Assembly (NCBI GenBank): GCA_028821395.1
Contig: JAPPGP010000222.1
Span: forward strand, 1 to 64,000
From: Defluviicoccus sp.
GTDB taxonomy: Bacteria > Pseudomonadota > Alphaproteobacteria > MPNO01
Direction of reading: 5' to 3'
DNA length: 64,000 nt
Below, piece by piece: positions 9,046-16,608 of the stretch. The position numbers and the translations under genes are program-made. Under the pieces are notes generated by a model, which searched no databases, had not been told where the DNA came from, and saw only the letters and a list, made by a program, of their open reading frames with translations. Position 1 is the stretch's first letter, and each line of letters starts with the position of its first letter.

Positions 9046-9999
9046 TCAGTGGCCCGCTGGGCGGTCGCGGCGCACCGGCCAGGGCTTGTCGGAGACCGCG
9101 GCGGGCCTGACCCGCATCTCGTCGGCGATGTCGATCACCATCAGGTCGTAGCCGATCTCGACCCGCCCGTCATAGCCCTCCCTGACCTGGGCGAGGGCGG
9201 GGCCGATGACGTCGTCGTTGTTGTACATGTGGTAGATCACGCCGAGCCGGGGCCGGGACGCGGCCAGCACCTCGCCCACCTCGCGCGGCGCGGTGTGGAC
9301 CTCTTCGGCGATGATGCGGGCGAGCTCGATCGGCCTTCCCGCCTTGTCGGCATAGACCTCGACCGGCGGGAACGCCTCGTGGATCAGCAGGTCGACGCCG
9401 CTCGCCCGGGCGATCAGCGCGTCGCATTTCTTGGTGTCGCCGGAGAACACCATCGACCTTCCCCCATGGTCGATCCTGAGGCCGAAGGTGTTGTGCGGCG
9501 GGGTGTGGACGACCTCGAAGGTTGTCACGCGGATGCCGTCCTCTTCCCAGACCACGCCCTCGCCGTAGTCGACGGCCTCGATCTCCGAGCCCTGGAGCGT
9601 GTCGAATACCCGGCGCCTTGTCTCGATGTCCCATTCGTAGATGCCGCGCAGATGGGCGACGATGTCGGCGGTGCCGGGCGGGCCCCAGACTTTGAGCGGC
9701 CGCCGTCGCCCGTAGGTCCAGCCGCCGATCCAGAACTGGTCGAGCCCGCCGATGTGATCGACGTGGTGGTGGGTGAGGAAGATCTTGTCCACCTCGTCGA
9801 AGGGAATCTGCAGCGAGGTGAAGTTGGCCGGCGTCCCCGGACCCACGTCGAGCAGCATCTTGTGCGCGCCCGCCTCGACGAACATGCCGGCCGCCGCCTG
9901 CCCGCGGCGCGGGAACGGCGTGCCGGTGCCGAGCAGGGTCACCCGCATCGCACCCTCTTCCAGGGGTTCGCCGGGGTAGAAGACGTGCCGGTTCTCCAT
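9046..9999 (-). CDS. MBL-fold metallo-hydrolase
   Basis: A 317-residue metallo-beta-lactamase-fold hydrolase of the RNase Z/arylsulfatase-like branch. The zinc motif HHHVDHIGG fits HxHxDH. Later ligands are seen in FSGDTKKCD and in the His of VIYHMYNND. No signal peptide, so cytoplasmic. Substrate unknown; esters, phosphodiesters and lactones are all possible. An ATG at 9999 with GGAGAG 8 bp upstream is preferred over a longer frame that would add 54 low-complexity residues. It diverges from the TRAP binding-protein gene. Confidence 0.85.
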   Translation of the reverse strand: MENRHVFYPGEPLEEGAMRVTLLGTGTPFPRRGQAAAGMFVEAGAHKMLLDVGPGTPANFTSLQIPFDEVDKIFLTHHHVDHIGGLDQFWIGGWTYGRRRPLKVWGPPGTADIVAHLRGIYEWDIETRRRVFDTLQGSEIEAVDYGEGVVWEEDGIRVTTFEVVHTPPHNTFGLRIDHGGRSMVFSGDTKKCDALIARASGVDLLIHEAFPPVEVYADKAGRPIELARIIAEEVHTAPREVGEVLAASRPRLGVIYHMYNNDDVIGPALAQVREGYDGRVEIGYDLMVIDIADEMRVRPAAVSDKPWPVRRDRPAGH

Positions 10000-10078
10000 C
10001 GCTTTTCTCTCCGCCGTCGGGGCCCGGGGCATCATAGACGGACGCGCGGGGCACGGAAAAACGGCCACCCGAGACGGG

Positions 10079-10106
10079 TTACAGCCTTCCGGCCGGCTGT
10101 TAGTAT
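10079..10106 (+). promoter_or_regulatory. candidate promoter with internal dyad, TRAP binding protein gene
   Basis: TTACAG at 10079-10084 and TAGTAT at 10101-10106 are spaced by 16 bp, 77 bp before the start codon. A dyad ACAGCC-N8-GGCTGT (10081-10086 and 10095-10100) lies almost wholly in the spacer, so a repressor bound there would block polymerase. Found by inspection only. Confidence 0.4.
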
Positions 10107-10182
10107 GCGCGCTGGATTCGGGCCCCCGGGCGTGTGGGCGGGCCGGAGACTCGAAGGACAACCGACAGGGAGCAGCTATCCG

Positions 10183-11196
10183 ATGAAACCGACCCTTGGA
10201 TCCTTTGCCGCGGCCGGGGTCGCGGCGCTAACGGCGGCGGCGATCGCCCTTCCCGCCCAGGCGGCGACCGAGCTTACGGTCTCCACCGCGCTCGGCCAGA
10301 AGCACGACCAATCGCAAGCCTTCTTCGAGACCTTCCTGGCGAAGATGAAGGAGGACGAGAGCGAGGTTAAGCTCAAATATATCGGCGGGCCCGAGGTCAC
10401 GCCCAACCGCAAGCAGGGGCCGGCGATGAAGCGCGGCCTGATCGACATCATCATGTCGCCGACCACCTACTACTCCAACCTGCAGCCCGAGGCCCGGCTG
10501 ACCGGCATCTCCAACGTGTCGCCGCAGGAGTGGCGGAAGAACGGCGGCTTCGACATCTTCGCCGAGGCGTGGGCCAAGCGGATGAACGCGATCATCCTCG
10601 GCTGGGGCAATTTCTACACCACCGAGCAGTTCTCCGTCTGGCTGATCGACAAGCCCAAGCTGAGCAAGGAGACCGGGCTCGATCTCAAGGGCATGAAGGT
10701 ACGCTCGACCGCGCTCTACACGCCGTTCTTCAAGGCGATGGGCGCGATCCCGAAGACCATCTCGCCGGCGGAGGTTTACACGGCGCTGGAGCGCGGCGTG
10801 GTGCGCGGCCTCGCCTGGCCGGAGGGCGGCGTCGCCTTCCGCGGCTGGCAGCGTTTCATCAAGTACCGCATCCTGCCGGGGTTCTTCCGCTCGACCACCA
10901 TGGCGACGATGAACAAGGACAAGTTCGAGAGTCTGTCGAAGAAGGCCCAGGACCAGATCATCGCCGCCGGGCTGCACTACGAGAACGCGTCCGGCCAGAT
11001 CCTCAAGAAGAAGGCGCAGATCGACAACGAGAAGATCCGCAAGGAGGGCGTGCAGGACTACCACCTCCCGCCCGAATACGCGAAGGTCTACATCAAGACC
11101 ATCCTGGGCGCGAAATGGGCCGATGCCGCGAAGCGGAAATACACGGTTCCGTTCGAGGTGCTGAAGTCCAAGATGTTCAAGGAGCCGGGAGCCTGA
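10183..11196 (+). CDS. TRAP transporter solute-binding protein (DctP family)
   Basis: A 337-residue periplasmic receptor. Signal peptide about 1-27 (ends PAQAA). The DctP-type ligand segment is present (LKGMKVRSTALYTPFFKAMGA) with the conserved Arg that salt-bridges the substrate carboxylate, and the ALERGVVRGLAW helix follows. The likely ligand is an organic acid. Permease genes lie convergently 1.3 kb away on the minus strand; a strong terminator ends this single-gene transcript, so receptor and permeases are made from separate promoters. The receptor resembles the one at 40083-41078 (shared IGGPE, YxALERG and KYRxxPxF patterns). Confidence 0.93.
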   Translation: MKPTLGSFAAAGVAALTAAAIALPAQAATELTVSTALGQKHDQSQAFFETFLAKMKEDESEVKLKYIGGPEVTPNRKQGPAMKRGLIDIIMSPTTYYSNLQPEARLTGISNVSPQEWRKNGGFDIFAEAWAKRMNAIILGWGNFYTTEQFSVWLIDKPKLSKETGLDLKGMKVRSTALYTPFFKAMGAIPKTISPAEVYTALERGVVRGLAWPEGGVAFRGWQRFIKYRILPGFFRSTTMATMNKDKFESLSKKAQDQIIAAGLHYENASGQILKKKAQIDNEKIRKEGVQDYHLPPEYAKVYIKTILGAKWADAAKRKYTVPFEVLKSKMFKEPGA

Positions 11197-11234
11197 TCCG
11201 GCCGATCCGTCCGGCGGCAACGCCGAACGCCAGG

Positions 11235-11261
11235 CGCCGCCCTCCGGGCGGCGTCTTTTTT
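11235..11261 (+). terminator. Rho-independent terminator after TRAP binding protein
   Basis: A perfect 8-bp GC stem (CGCCGCCC, loop TCC, GGGCGGCG) followed by TC and six T. It begins 39 bp after the receptor stop. The T-run is only on the plus-strand side, so it ends the receptor transcript and not the convergent Rieske transcript. Confidence 0.93.
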
Positions 11262-11262
11262 G

Positions 11263-12435
11263 CTACGCCGGCGCGAGGACCTCGTTGCGCGAGGGGACCT
11301 CGACGACGCGGTGGGCCGGGTCGCGGGCGATGCCGGGCGGGTCCTCGCCGCGCTCCACCGCCTCGACCGCCTCGCGCAGGCGGCGGCGGAACATGACGAC
11401 GCCGCGATCCGACGTCGCCAGGTGTTCGAGCCCGTGGCGCGCGATCGCCCGCTGGCTCACCTGCGCCTCCCAGTCGTCGGGCGCGCGCTGGGTCGCCTCG
11501 TAGTCGCGGACGACCGGCGCGTCCGGCGGCTGGAAGATCTTCTTGTTGGGGTCGATGCGCTCGACATGGAAGCCGATCGTGTGCTCGTCGTCGACCGGGA
11601 CCCACCAGCCCATCATGCGCGCCCGCTCGGTCTCCTCGGGGTCGGTGCCGGTCACCTCGGGCGGCGGCACCGACCGCGCGGTCGGCACGAAGACGGTGGA
11701 GATCCGGGTCAGCCGATAGCCGCTGTCGAGATCGGTGGTGCGGATGTAGGACACGTGGCGGTCGGAATTGACGTAGTCGAAGCGCGGCAGCACCGACATC
11801 ACCTCGGAGAACTCGAACAGGCCGGGGTTCCAGCCGTGCAGGATGTAGGTGTGGACCGGGTCGACGGCGTTCTCCTGGAGCTGCAGCCAGTTGCACGCCG
11901 CGACCTCGCCGCGGCTGTAATTGCGGTAGGCGAGATACTCCGCCTCCGCGTCCTCCAAGATGTCGTAGCGCGGCAGCAGGGGCTTCCTCTCGAGCGGCCC
12001 CATATAGGCGAAGACCAGACCCATATACTCCTCGGCCGGGTACCAGGGCTGGCGAACCTCGTCCCGGTAGCGGCTGTGCGCCGGCTCGCCGGGCTGGTCG
12101 AGGCAGCGGCCCTCGTGGTCGTAGAGCCAGCCATGGTAGCAGCAGCGGATGCCGCCTTCCTCGATGCGGCCGTATTCGAGCGAGGTGCCGCGATGCGCGC
12201 AATGGGCGCCCAGCACGCCGACGCGCCCCGACTTGTCGCGCCAGGCGACCAGCTCCTCGCCCAGGATTCTCGCGAATTTCGGCAGCTCCCCGAGCTCGGA
12301 CGACAGGCAGACCGGGTGCCAGTAGCGCCGCATCAGCTCGCCCATCGGCGTGCCGAAGCTCACATGGGTGAGCCGCGCGTCCTCCTCGGGGACGATCGCG
12401 TTGCGGCCGTAGCCGGACCCGTCGGAAACGTTCAT
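11263..12435 (-). CDS. Rieske non-heme iron oxygenase, phthalate dioxygenase-like
   Basis: A 390-residue oxygenase alpha subunit. The N-terminal Rieske 2Fe-2S site is CAH (in GAHCAHRG) and CxxH (in CCYHGW). The catalytic iron site follows in ENAVDPVHTYILH (D..H....H), with an Asp in DDWEAQ as likely third ligand. The C-terminal SDRGVVMFRRR pattern is shared with the oxygenase at 59299-60573 and is typical of the phthalate 4,5-dioxygenase branch. It should hydroxylate or demethylate an aromatic or heterocyclic acid, using electrons from a reductase not seen here. It lies 22 bp downstream of the TRAP large permease, in the same operon. Confidence 0.93.
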   Translation of the reverse strand: MNVSDGSGYGRNAIVPEEDARLTHVSFGTPMGELMRRYWHPVCLSSELGELPKFARILGEELVAWRDKSGRVGVLGAHCAHRGTSLEYGRIEEGGIRCCYHGWLYDHEGRCLDQPGEPAHSRYRDEVRQPWYPAEEYMGLVFAYMGPLERKPLLPRYDILEDAEAEYLAYRNYSRGEVAACNWLQLQENAVDPVHTYILHGWNPGLFEFSEVMSVLPRFDYVNSDRHVSYIRTTDLDSGYRLTRISTVFVPTARSVPPPEVTGTDPEETERARMMGWWVPVDDEHTIGFHVERIDPNKKIFQPPDAPVVRDYEATQRAPDDWEAQVSQRAIARHGLEHLATSDRGVVMFRRRLREAVEAVERGEDPPGIARDPAHRVVEVPSRNEVLAPA

Positions 12436-12457
12436 CCGCCTCTCCCCCGGCCCCGTC

Positions 12458-13765
12458 TCACATCAGGCTCGGCAGCCACAGCGCGAGCCCCGGGAAGGCG
12501 ACCAGGATCAGGATCAGGATCGTGTCGCAGACCAGGAAGGGAAACGCGGCGCCGGCGACCTGGAACAGGGTCGTGCCCTTGGGCGCGACCCCCAGCATGA
12601 CGTAGAGCAATAACCCGAAGGGCGGGGTGGTCCCCGCCATCTCGATCGTAATCAGGACGAACAGCCCGTACCAGATCAGGTCGAAGCCGAGCGCATGCGC
12701 CAGCGGAAAGAAGATCGGCACGGTGATCAGCATCATCGAGGTCGCGTCCATGAACATGCCGAGCAGGATCAGGACGCAGAACATCATCAACAGGATGATC
12801 AGCCGGTGCAGCTCGTAGCTGGTCACCCATTCGATCAGCCCCCTGCTGGCGCCGGAGAAGGCGAGCATCTGGCTGAACACGGTGGAGTTCATCAGGATCA
12901 GGAACACCATCGCGGCGACCCGGATGGTGGCCTCCACCGAGGTCTTCATCGATTCGAAGGAGAGCGTGCGGAACAGCGCCGCCAGGATCATCACCCCGAG
13001 CACGCCGCAGGCCGCGGCCTCGGTCGGGGTGGCGATGCCGAGAATGATAAAGCCGATCACCATGAAGACGACCAGCCCCATGGGCAGGATATTCGTCGAT
13101 ACCAGCCGGATCTTGGTGCCGAGGCTCATATGGGGCACGTCGTAGGCGGGCGCCGAGCCGGGGTTGCGCAGCAGCTGGAGGGTGATCATCGCGGCGTAGA
13201 GGCCGGCCAGCACGAAGCCGGGCAGGAAGCCCGCCACGAGAAGCCGCCCCACGTCGATCTCCGCGATGGCGGCGAGCAGCACGCCGAGCGCCGACGGCGG
13301 GATGATCATGGCGAGCCCGCCGGTCCCCAGGATCGGCCCCATCGACATCTTCTGGCTGTAGCCGCGCCGGTTCATCTCCGGCACCATCAGCGAGCCCAGC
13401 ATCGCCGTGTTCGCCATCGACGAGCCGGTCAGCGTGGAGAAGATCGCCCCGCCCGCCACGGTGAGGTAGCAGAGCCGCCCCGGCAGGCGCCCGAAGATCG
13501 CGTCCAGCCCGTCGAACACCTTGATGGCGAGCCCGGTATGGAAGAACAGCGAGCCCATCATGATGAACATCGGCACCGGGCCGAGGGTGAAGCGGCTGAT
13601 CAGCTCGGTCGAGTTGTCGGCAACCTGGATCAGGCCGGAGCTGCCGGCGAAGATGAGGATGGCGATCAGGTTGGTGGCGACGAACGCGAAGGCGACGGGA
13701 ACCCCCATCGCCAGAAAGCACATCACCATGCCCAGCAGGAGGGCGAAGGCCCAGTACCACTCCAT
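12458..13765 (-). CDS. TRAP transporter large permease (DctM)
   Basis: A 435-residue inner-membrane protein with about 12 helices. DctM hallmarks: GVPVAFAFVATN near the start, GSSMANTAMLGSLMVPEM, and IIPPSALGVLLAA in the substrate path. It is the ion-coupled translocation subunit for acidic solutes. ATG 13765 is chosen because it follows the DctQ stop by 2 bp; the frame stays open upstream but overlaps dctQ. Operon order: dctQ, dctM, Rieske oxygenase. Confidence 0.94.
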   Translation of the reverse strand: MEWYWAFALLLGMVMCFLAMGVPVAFAFVATNLIAILIFAGSSGLIQVADNSTELISRFTLGPVPMFIMMGSLFFHTGLAIKVFDGLDAIFGRLPGRLCYLTVAGGAIFSTLTGSSMANTAMLGSLMVPEMNRRGYSQKMSMGPILGTGGLAMIIPPSALGVLLAAIAEIDVGRLLVAGFLPGFVLAGLYAAMITLQLLRNPGSAPAYDVPHMSLGTKIRLVSTNILPMGLVVFMVIGFIILGIATPTEAAACGVLGVMILAALFRTLSFESMKTSVEATIRVAAMVFLILMNSTVFSQMLAFSGASRGLIEWVTSYELHRLIILLMMFCVLILLGMFMDATSMMLITVPIFFPLAHALGFDLIWYGLFVLITIEMAGTTPPFGLLLYVMLGVAPKGTTLFQVAGAAFPFLVCDTILILILVAFPGLALWLPSLM

Positions 13766-13767
13766 GC

Positions 13768-14295
13768 CTACATCCCTTCCCGCACGTCCATCCGGCTGCC
13801 GTACATGTCGTCGATCCCGACCAGGAAGCGCAGGAACTCGATCGCCACCAGCCCGAAGCCGAAGGGCATCGGGAAATAGAGCGTCCACAGCCAGAAATCG
13901 GCGCCCCGGTCGTCGATGGCCTCGTCGACGAACGCTTCGATCAGCAGCAGGATCGAGAAATAGGTGAGAACGACGCAGCCGACGATGACCACGCAATAGG
14001 CGAACTTGGCGAGGATCTTGCGCCCCGCCTCCGGCATGAGCTGGGTCACCGCGTCGATGAACACGTGTCCCTTGATCCGCGCCAGCCAGGGGGCGGCCAG
14101 CATGGTGAACCAGAGCAGCCCGTACTCGACCAGACCGTGGGTGCGGTCCCACGGAATCACCGGCGCGCCCCACTTGGCGAGGATGGTCAGCCCGACATCG
14201 AGGACGATGACCGCGAACACGCCGAAGATGATCAGCTGCGAGCCCGCCTTCATGACGTGGATCAGCCGCAGATGGGCCTTGGCGATGACGTCCAC
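13768..14295 (-). CDS. TRAP transporter small permease (DctQ)
   Basis: A 175-residue membrane protein with four predicted helices (first near residues 17-38). It has the DctQ landmarks LAAPWLARIKGHVFID and the C-terminal FPMPFGFGLVAIEFLRFL. It scaffolds the large permease and contacts the binding protein. First gene of the dctQ-dctM-oxygenase operon; the 153-bp gap to the tRNA on its right probably holds the promoter. Confidence 0.92.
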   Translation of the reverse strand: MDVIAKAHLRLIHVMKAGSQLIIFGVFAVIVLDVGLTILAKWGAPVIPWDRTHGLVEYGLLWFTMLAAPWLARIKGHVFIDAVTQLMPEAGRKILAKFAYCVVIVGCVVLTYFSILLLIEAFVDEAIDDRGADFWLWTLYFPMPFGFGLVAIEFLRFLVGIDDMYGSRMDVREGM

Positions 14296-14448
14296 GAGCT
14301 CTCCCCGCGAAGCCGCCGCCCCGGAGATCGGCCGCAGCGGTTGGGCATCGGGAACACTTTACCCCCGCAGGCCGGGCGGTCCAACCGACGGAGGACCGGC
14401 CGGCAGAGGGCGCTTGTCACCGCATCGGGGAAGTGGCAGCTTCGCCCC

Positions 14449-14525
14449 GGGCCCGTAGTTCAGCTGGTTAGAACGCGCCGCTCATAACGGCGTTGTCGCA
14501 GGTTCAAGTCCTGCCGGGCCCACCA
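14449..14525 (+). tRNA. tRNA with CAU anticodon, probably tRNA-Ile2 (CAU)
   Basis: A 77-base cloverleaf with encoded CCA. Acceptor GGGCCCG (14449-14455) pairs with CGGGCCC (14515-14521); the D arm, anticodon stem CGCCG/CGGCG and T arm with GTTCAAGTC are intact. The anticodon is CAT at 14483-14485. CAU reads as elongator Met, or as Ile when C34 is modified to lysidine; the acceptor and the GTTCAAGTCC T-arm resemble tRNA-Ile2 more, so identity is tentative. Its last 16 bases recur at 16589-16604. Confidence 0.93.
14510..14525 (+). repeat. att-like direct repeat, copy in tRNA 3' end
   Basis: The 16 bases CCTGCCGGGCCCACCA at the tRNA 3' end are repeated exactly at 16589-16604. Integrases commonly recombine at tRNA 3' ends and leave such a copy at the far side of the inserted DNA. 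Confidence 0.8.
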
Positions 14526-14584
14526 AGCCCACACAACGGCCTCGCTTTCAATCGGCTACCCCCCCTTCCGGTCGGCCGGCGCGA

Positions 14585-15817
14585 TCAGGCCGCGCCCTGC
14601 CTGGCAACAGGCACGGTCTTCAGGTGCTCGTCGACGGCATCGACGACGCTGTCGGCAATCGGCAGATGCGCCCTTTCGGCGTTCCAGTGCTGGTGGAAGA
14701 GCTCGACGGTCTCGCGGGCGGTGTCGAGCACCAGCCTGGCGGACAGCCGCGCCTTGGCCGCGAGATGGCAGAGCTCGTCTTCGGAGAACCGATCGAAGCG
14801 CCTGGTTCGGCTGAAATTGAGCGCGGCCCCGCTGTCCGGGATGTAGGGAATCGTGGAGACGAAATCGTAGGCCGGCGCGAGCGCGGCATGCCGTTTGTCG
14901 GGATAGATCAACGACCAGTTCTTGAGATGCATGTCGGCATTGCCGATCAGCGTGCCGAAGGTGAGCCGGCGAATGAATTCGGCGGTGTCGTCCTCGGTTC
15001 CTTCGGCGCCGATGACGCGGGCGATGCTGCGGGCGCTCGCCTTCTTGTACTTGTCCTCGGGATAGACACCGAAGATCTGCGCGAAGTCCTCGACATGAAC
15101 GGGGGCGCCGTCCGCGAGCCGGTCGAAGCGCTGGATGGCGAGGGCGGGTCCATCCGGCACACCGATATCCCGGGGCAGGTTCCCTATGGCTCCCGGATCG
15201 ACGAGCTTCAGTGCCGGTACATCCATGCCGATCATTCGGGCGAGCGTCATCATCGCGAATTCGTTCTCGGGCACGCCTTCGAATTCGCGTGACGGCAGCT
15301 TGACGATCCACGATCCGCCCATGCCGCGCGCCGGGATCGTCAACCCGCCGCGCGCCGCCTCGATCGCGGAAAACTTCAACTGGACGCCGGCCAGCGAGAA
15401 GCGCAGCGCGTTGTCGTGCCCGCGGCGGTCCGGCTCATCGCGATCGTCGACATCGTGTGACCATGCCTCGCCCCCGGCCGGCACGACGGTAACGGCCCCC
15501 GGCAGGTCGCTCCCCAGCGCCCGCAGCAGGAAGAACTCGCGCACCGGATCAACGCCGGCCCGCGCGGCCAGGTAGTCGCGCATTCGCCCCTCGGGCAGAA
15601 GATTCGAGAAGAAGGGCGGTAGCCTGACTCGCCTCGGCCTGAATTCCGTAATGAGCTCCCCGAACCGGTCCTTGAAGGCGAGCCCGAGAACGGGCCGGTC
15701 TTCGTCCGCCACGTAGTCCTCGGCGAAGGCGAACAGCGTGCGCTCCCCCGCCACATGCGTGAGCGTGCCGACCAGGCCGCCGTGAAGCAGGACGTCGAGG
15801 ACGCGAACGTCAGCCAT
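14585..15817 (-). CDS. hipA: HipA-family Ser/Thr kinase toxin
   Basis: A 410-residue HipA kinase, full length for the family. The ejectable P-loop is at 142-149 (LAGVQLKF) preceded by Ser141, the position autophosphorylated in E. coli HipA (Ser150). The ATP lysine is K173 (WIVKLP). The catalytic loop GNADMHLKN (292-300) supplies D295, and the metal Asp is D318 in AYDF. All key residues are intact, so it should be active. E. coli HipA phosphorylates glutamyl-tRNA synthetase and causes persistence; the target here is inferred. ATG 15817 overlaps the hipB stop by 8 bp (coupled translation); an in-frame ATG at 15826 is an alternative. Confidence 0.93.
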   Translation of the reverse strand: MADVRVLDVLLHGGLVGTLTHVAGERTLFAFAEDYVADEDRPVLGLAFKDRFGELITEFRPRRVRLPPFFSNLLPEGRMRDYLAARAGVDPVREFFLLRALGSDLPGAVTVVPAGGEAWSHDVDDRDEPDRRGHDNALRFSLAGVQLKFSAIEAARGGLTIPARGMGGSWIVKLPSREFEGVPENEFAMMTLARMIGMDVPALKLVDPGAIGNLPRDIGVPDGPALAIQRFDRLADGAPVHVEDFAQIFGVYPEDKYKKASARSIARVIGAEGTEDDTAEFIRRLTFGTLIGNADMHLKNWSLIYPDKRHAALAPAYDFVSTIPYIPDSGAALNFSRTRRFDRFSEDELCHLAAKARLSARLVLDTARETVELFHQHWNAERAHLPIADSVVDAVDEHLKTVPVARQGAA

Positions 15818-16415
15818 CGTCGTCGTCATCCAGGCTGTAAGCGGGCCGGGCCGTCCCGACGTCATCGGCGGCAGGCGGAGCATGGGCGAGCGCGTTGCGC
15901 AGGTCGCGCAGCGGCGCGAGCGCGTCCTGAAGCGCGCCGAGGCCCGTGGCGTTCTCATGGAAAGCCTGCACCGCCGCCGTTGCGGCGCGGATCGCGTCGA
16001 GACGGTCTGCGGGAATCGCGAAATGCCGAAGGCCGCGAACCTGCCGCTGGATCTGGGCCAACTCGACCACGGCCGGGCGGGCCCGCGCAGCGCGGGCGGC
16101 CAGGTCCTGAAGCCCCTTGAGCGCGTTGAGCGAGCGCCGAGAGGCCCGCGCGGGCTCAAGCGCCGTTGCGTCGCTCCGCCCGATTATGGCGTCCACGGCG
16201 GGAACCGCCTTGCGGGGCACCAGCACGAGGTCCAGTTCCAGCACACGGGCGAGCTCGACCAGGCTCGAGAGCCGGAGATCCACCGCACCGTTCTCGATCT
16301 TCGAGATGTGTCCCTGAGCTATCCCGGCTTTGGCGCCGAGCGCGCGCTGGCTCAGCCCGCGGGCTTCGCGGGCGTTTCTGAGCGCGCGGGCGATATGTTC
16401 GGTGGCATAGGTCAT
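15810..16415 (-). CDS. hipB: HipB-type XRE antitoxin/repressor with long helical C-terminal region
   Basis: A 201-residue protein, more than twice the usual HipB length (about 90). An XRE helix-turn-helix covers roughly residues 8-62 (LSQRALGAKAGIAQGHISKIE). A helix-rich region at about 92-180 follows, ending in LRNALAHAP, then an acidic tail (DDDDD). It should bind the operator at 16418-16437 and neutralise HipA. The motif R173-N174-x3-H178 matches the RX4H of HEPN ribonucleases, but one motif does not prove such a domain. First gene of hipBA. Confidence 0.9.
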   Translation of the reverse strand: MTYATEHIARALRNAREARGLSQRALGAKAGIAQGHISKIENGAVDLRLSSLVELARVLELDLVLVPRKAVPAVDAIIGRSDATALEPARASRRSLNALKGLQDLAARAARARPAVVELAQIQRQVRGLRHFAIPADRLDAIRAATAAVQAFHENATGLGALQDALAPLRDLRNALAHAPPAADDVGTARPAYSLDDDDDG

Positions 16416-16417
16416 TT

Positions 16418-16437
16418 CGATACACTTTTTTCTATCG
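16418..16437 (-). promoter_or_regulatory. hipBA operator candidate
   Basis: A dyad CGATA-N10-TATCG lies directly upstream of the hipB ATG, across the ribosome-binding region. E. coli HipB binds a TATCC-N8-GGATA dyad, so the geometry is similar. A further CGATA half-site is at 16524-16528. Autoregulation by HipB is inferred. Confidence 0.55.
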
Positions 16438-16459
16438 CAAAGCCACTCTGATAAATCTC

Positions 16460-16488
16460 TCTATATTCTTTCAGCGGATGCAGATCAA
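16460..16488 (-). promoter_or_regulatory. hipBA promoter candidate
   Basis: On the minus strand, TTGATC (16483-16488) and TATAGA (16460-16465) are spaced by exactly 17 bp in an AT-rich stretch. The expected transcription start falls just upstream of the dyad at 16418-16437, so a bound repressor would block elongation or initiation. Confidence 0.5.
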
Positions 16489-16588
16489 AGTATGATATTC
16501 TAAAGTAGATCAATTGGTTGTTTCGATAGAGTTAAAACGATCGAGCGTGATCTGACCGCCCAGACACGGCCGCGTCGAGCGCCCGGCC

Positions 16589-16604
16589 CCTGCCGGGCCC
16601 ACCA
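16589..16604 (+). repeat. att-like direct repeat, distal copy of tRNA 3' end
   Basis: An exact copy of the last 16 tRNA bases (14510-14525), including CCA. Upstream of it the sequence no longer matches the tRNA, so it is a 3' fragment and not a second tRNA. It lies 4 bp before the hydrolase stop codon. Confidence 0.8.
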
Positions 16605-16608
16605 CCCG

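Larger units (their letters stand above)
14526..16604. mobile_element. 2,079-bp tRNA-anchored mini-island carrying only hipBA
   Basis: DNA between the tRNA 3' end and the second copy of its last 16 bases. It contains hipA, hipB and an AT-rich control region, with no integrase or other mobility gene. The distal repeat ends 4 bp before the stop codon of the hydrolase gene, so the island fits precisely between two resident genes. The AT-rich stretch near 16416-16550 contrasts with the surrounding DNA. Seen: repeat and content. Inferred: site-specific integration, by an enzyme since lost or supplied in trans. Confidence 0.7.

Noticed and set aside
16571-16604. Second tRNA gene or tRNA pseudogene downstream of hipBA
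   Set aside because: Only the last 16 bases match; no D, anticodon or T arm is present upstream, so it is an att-type fragment.
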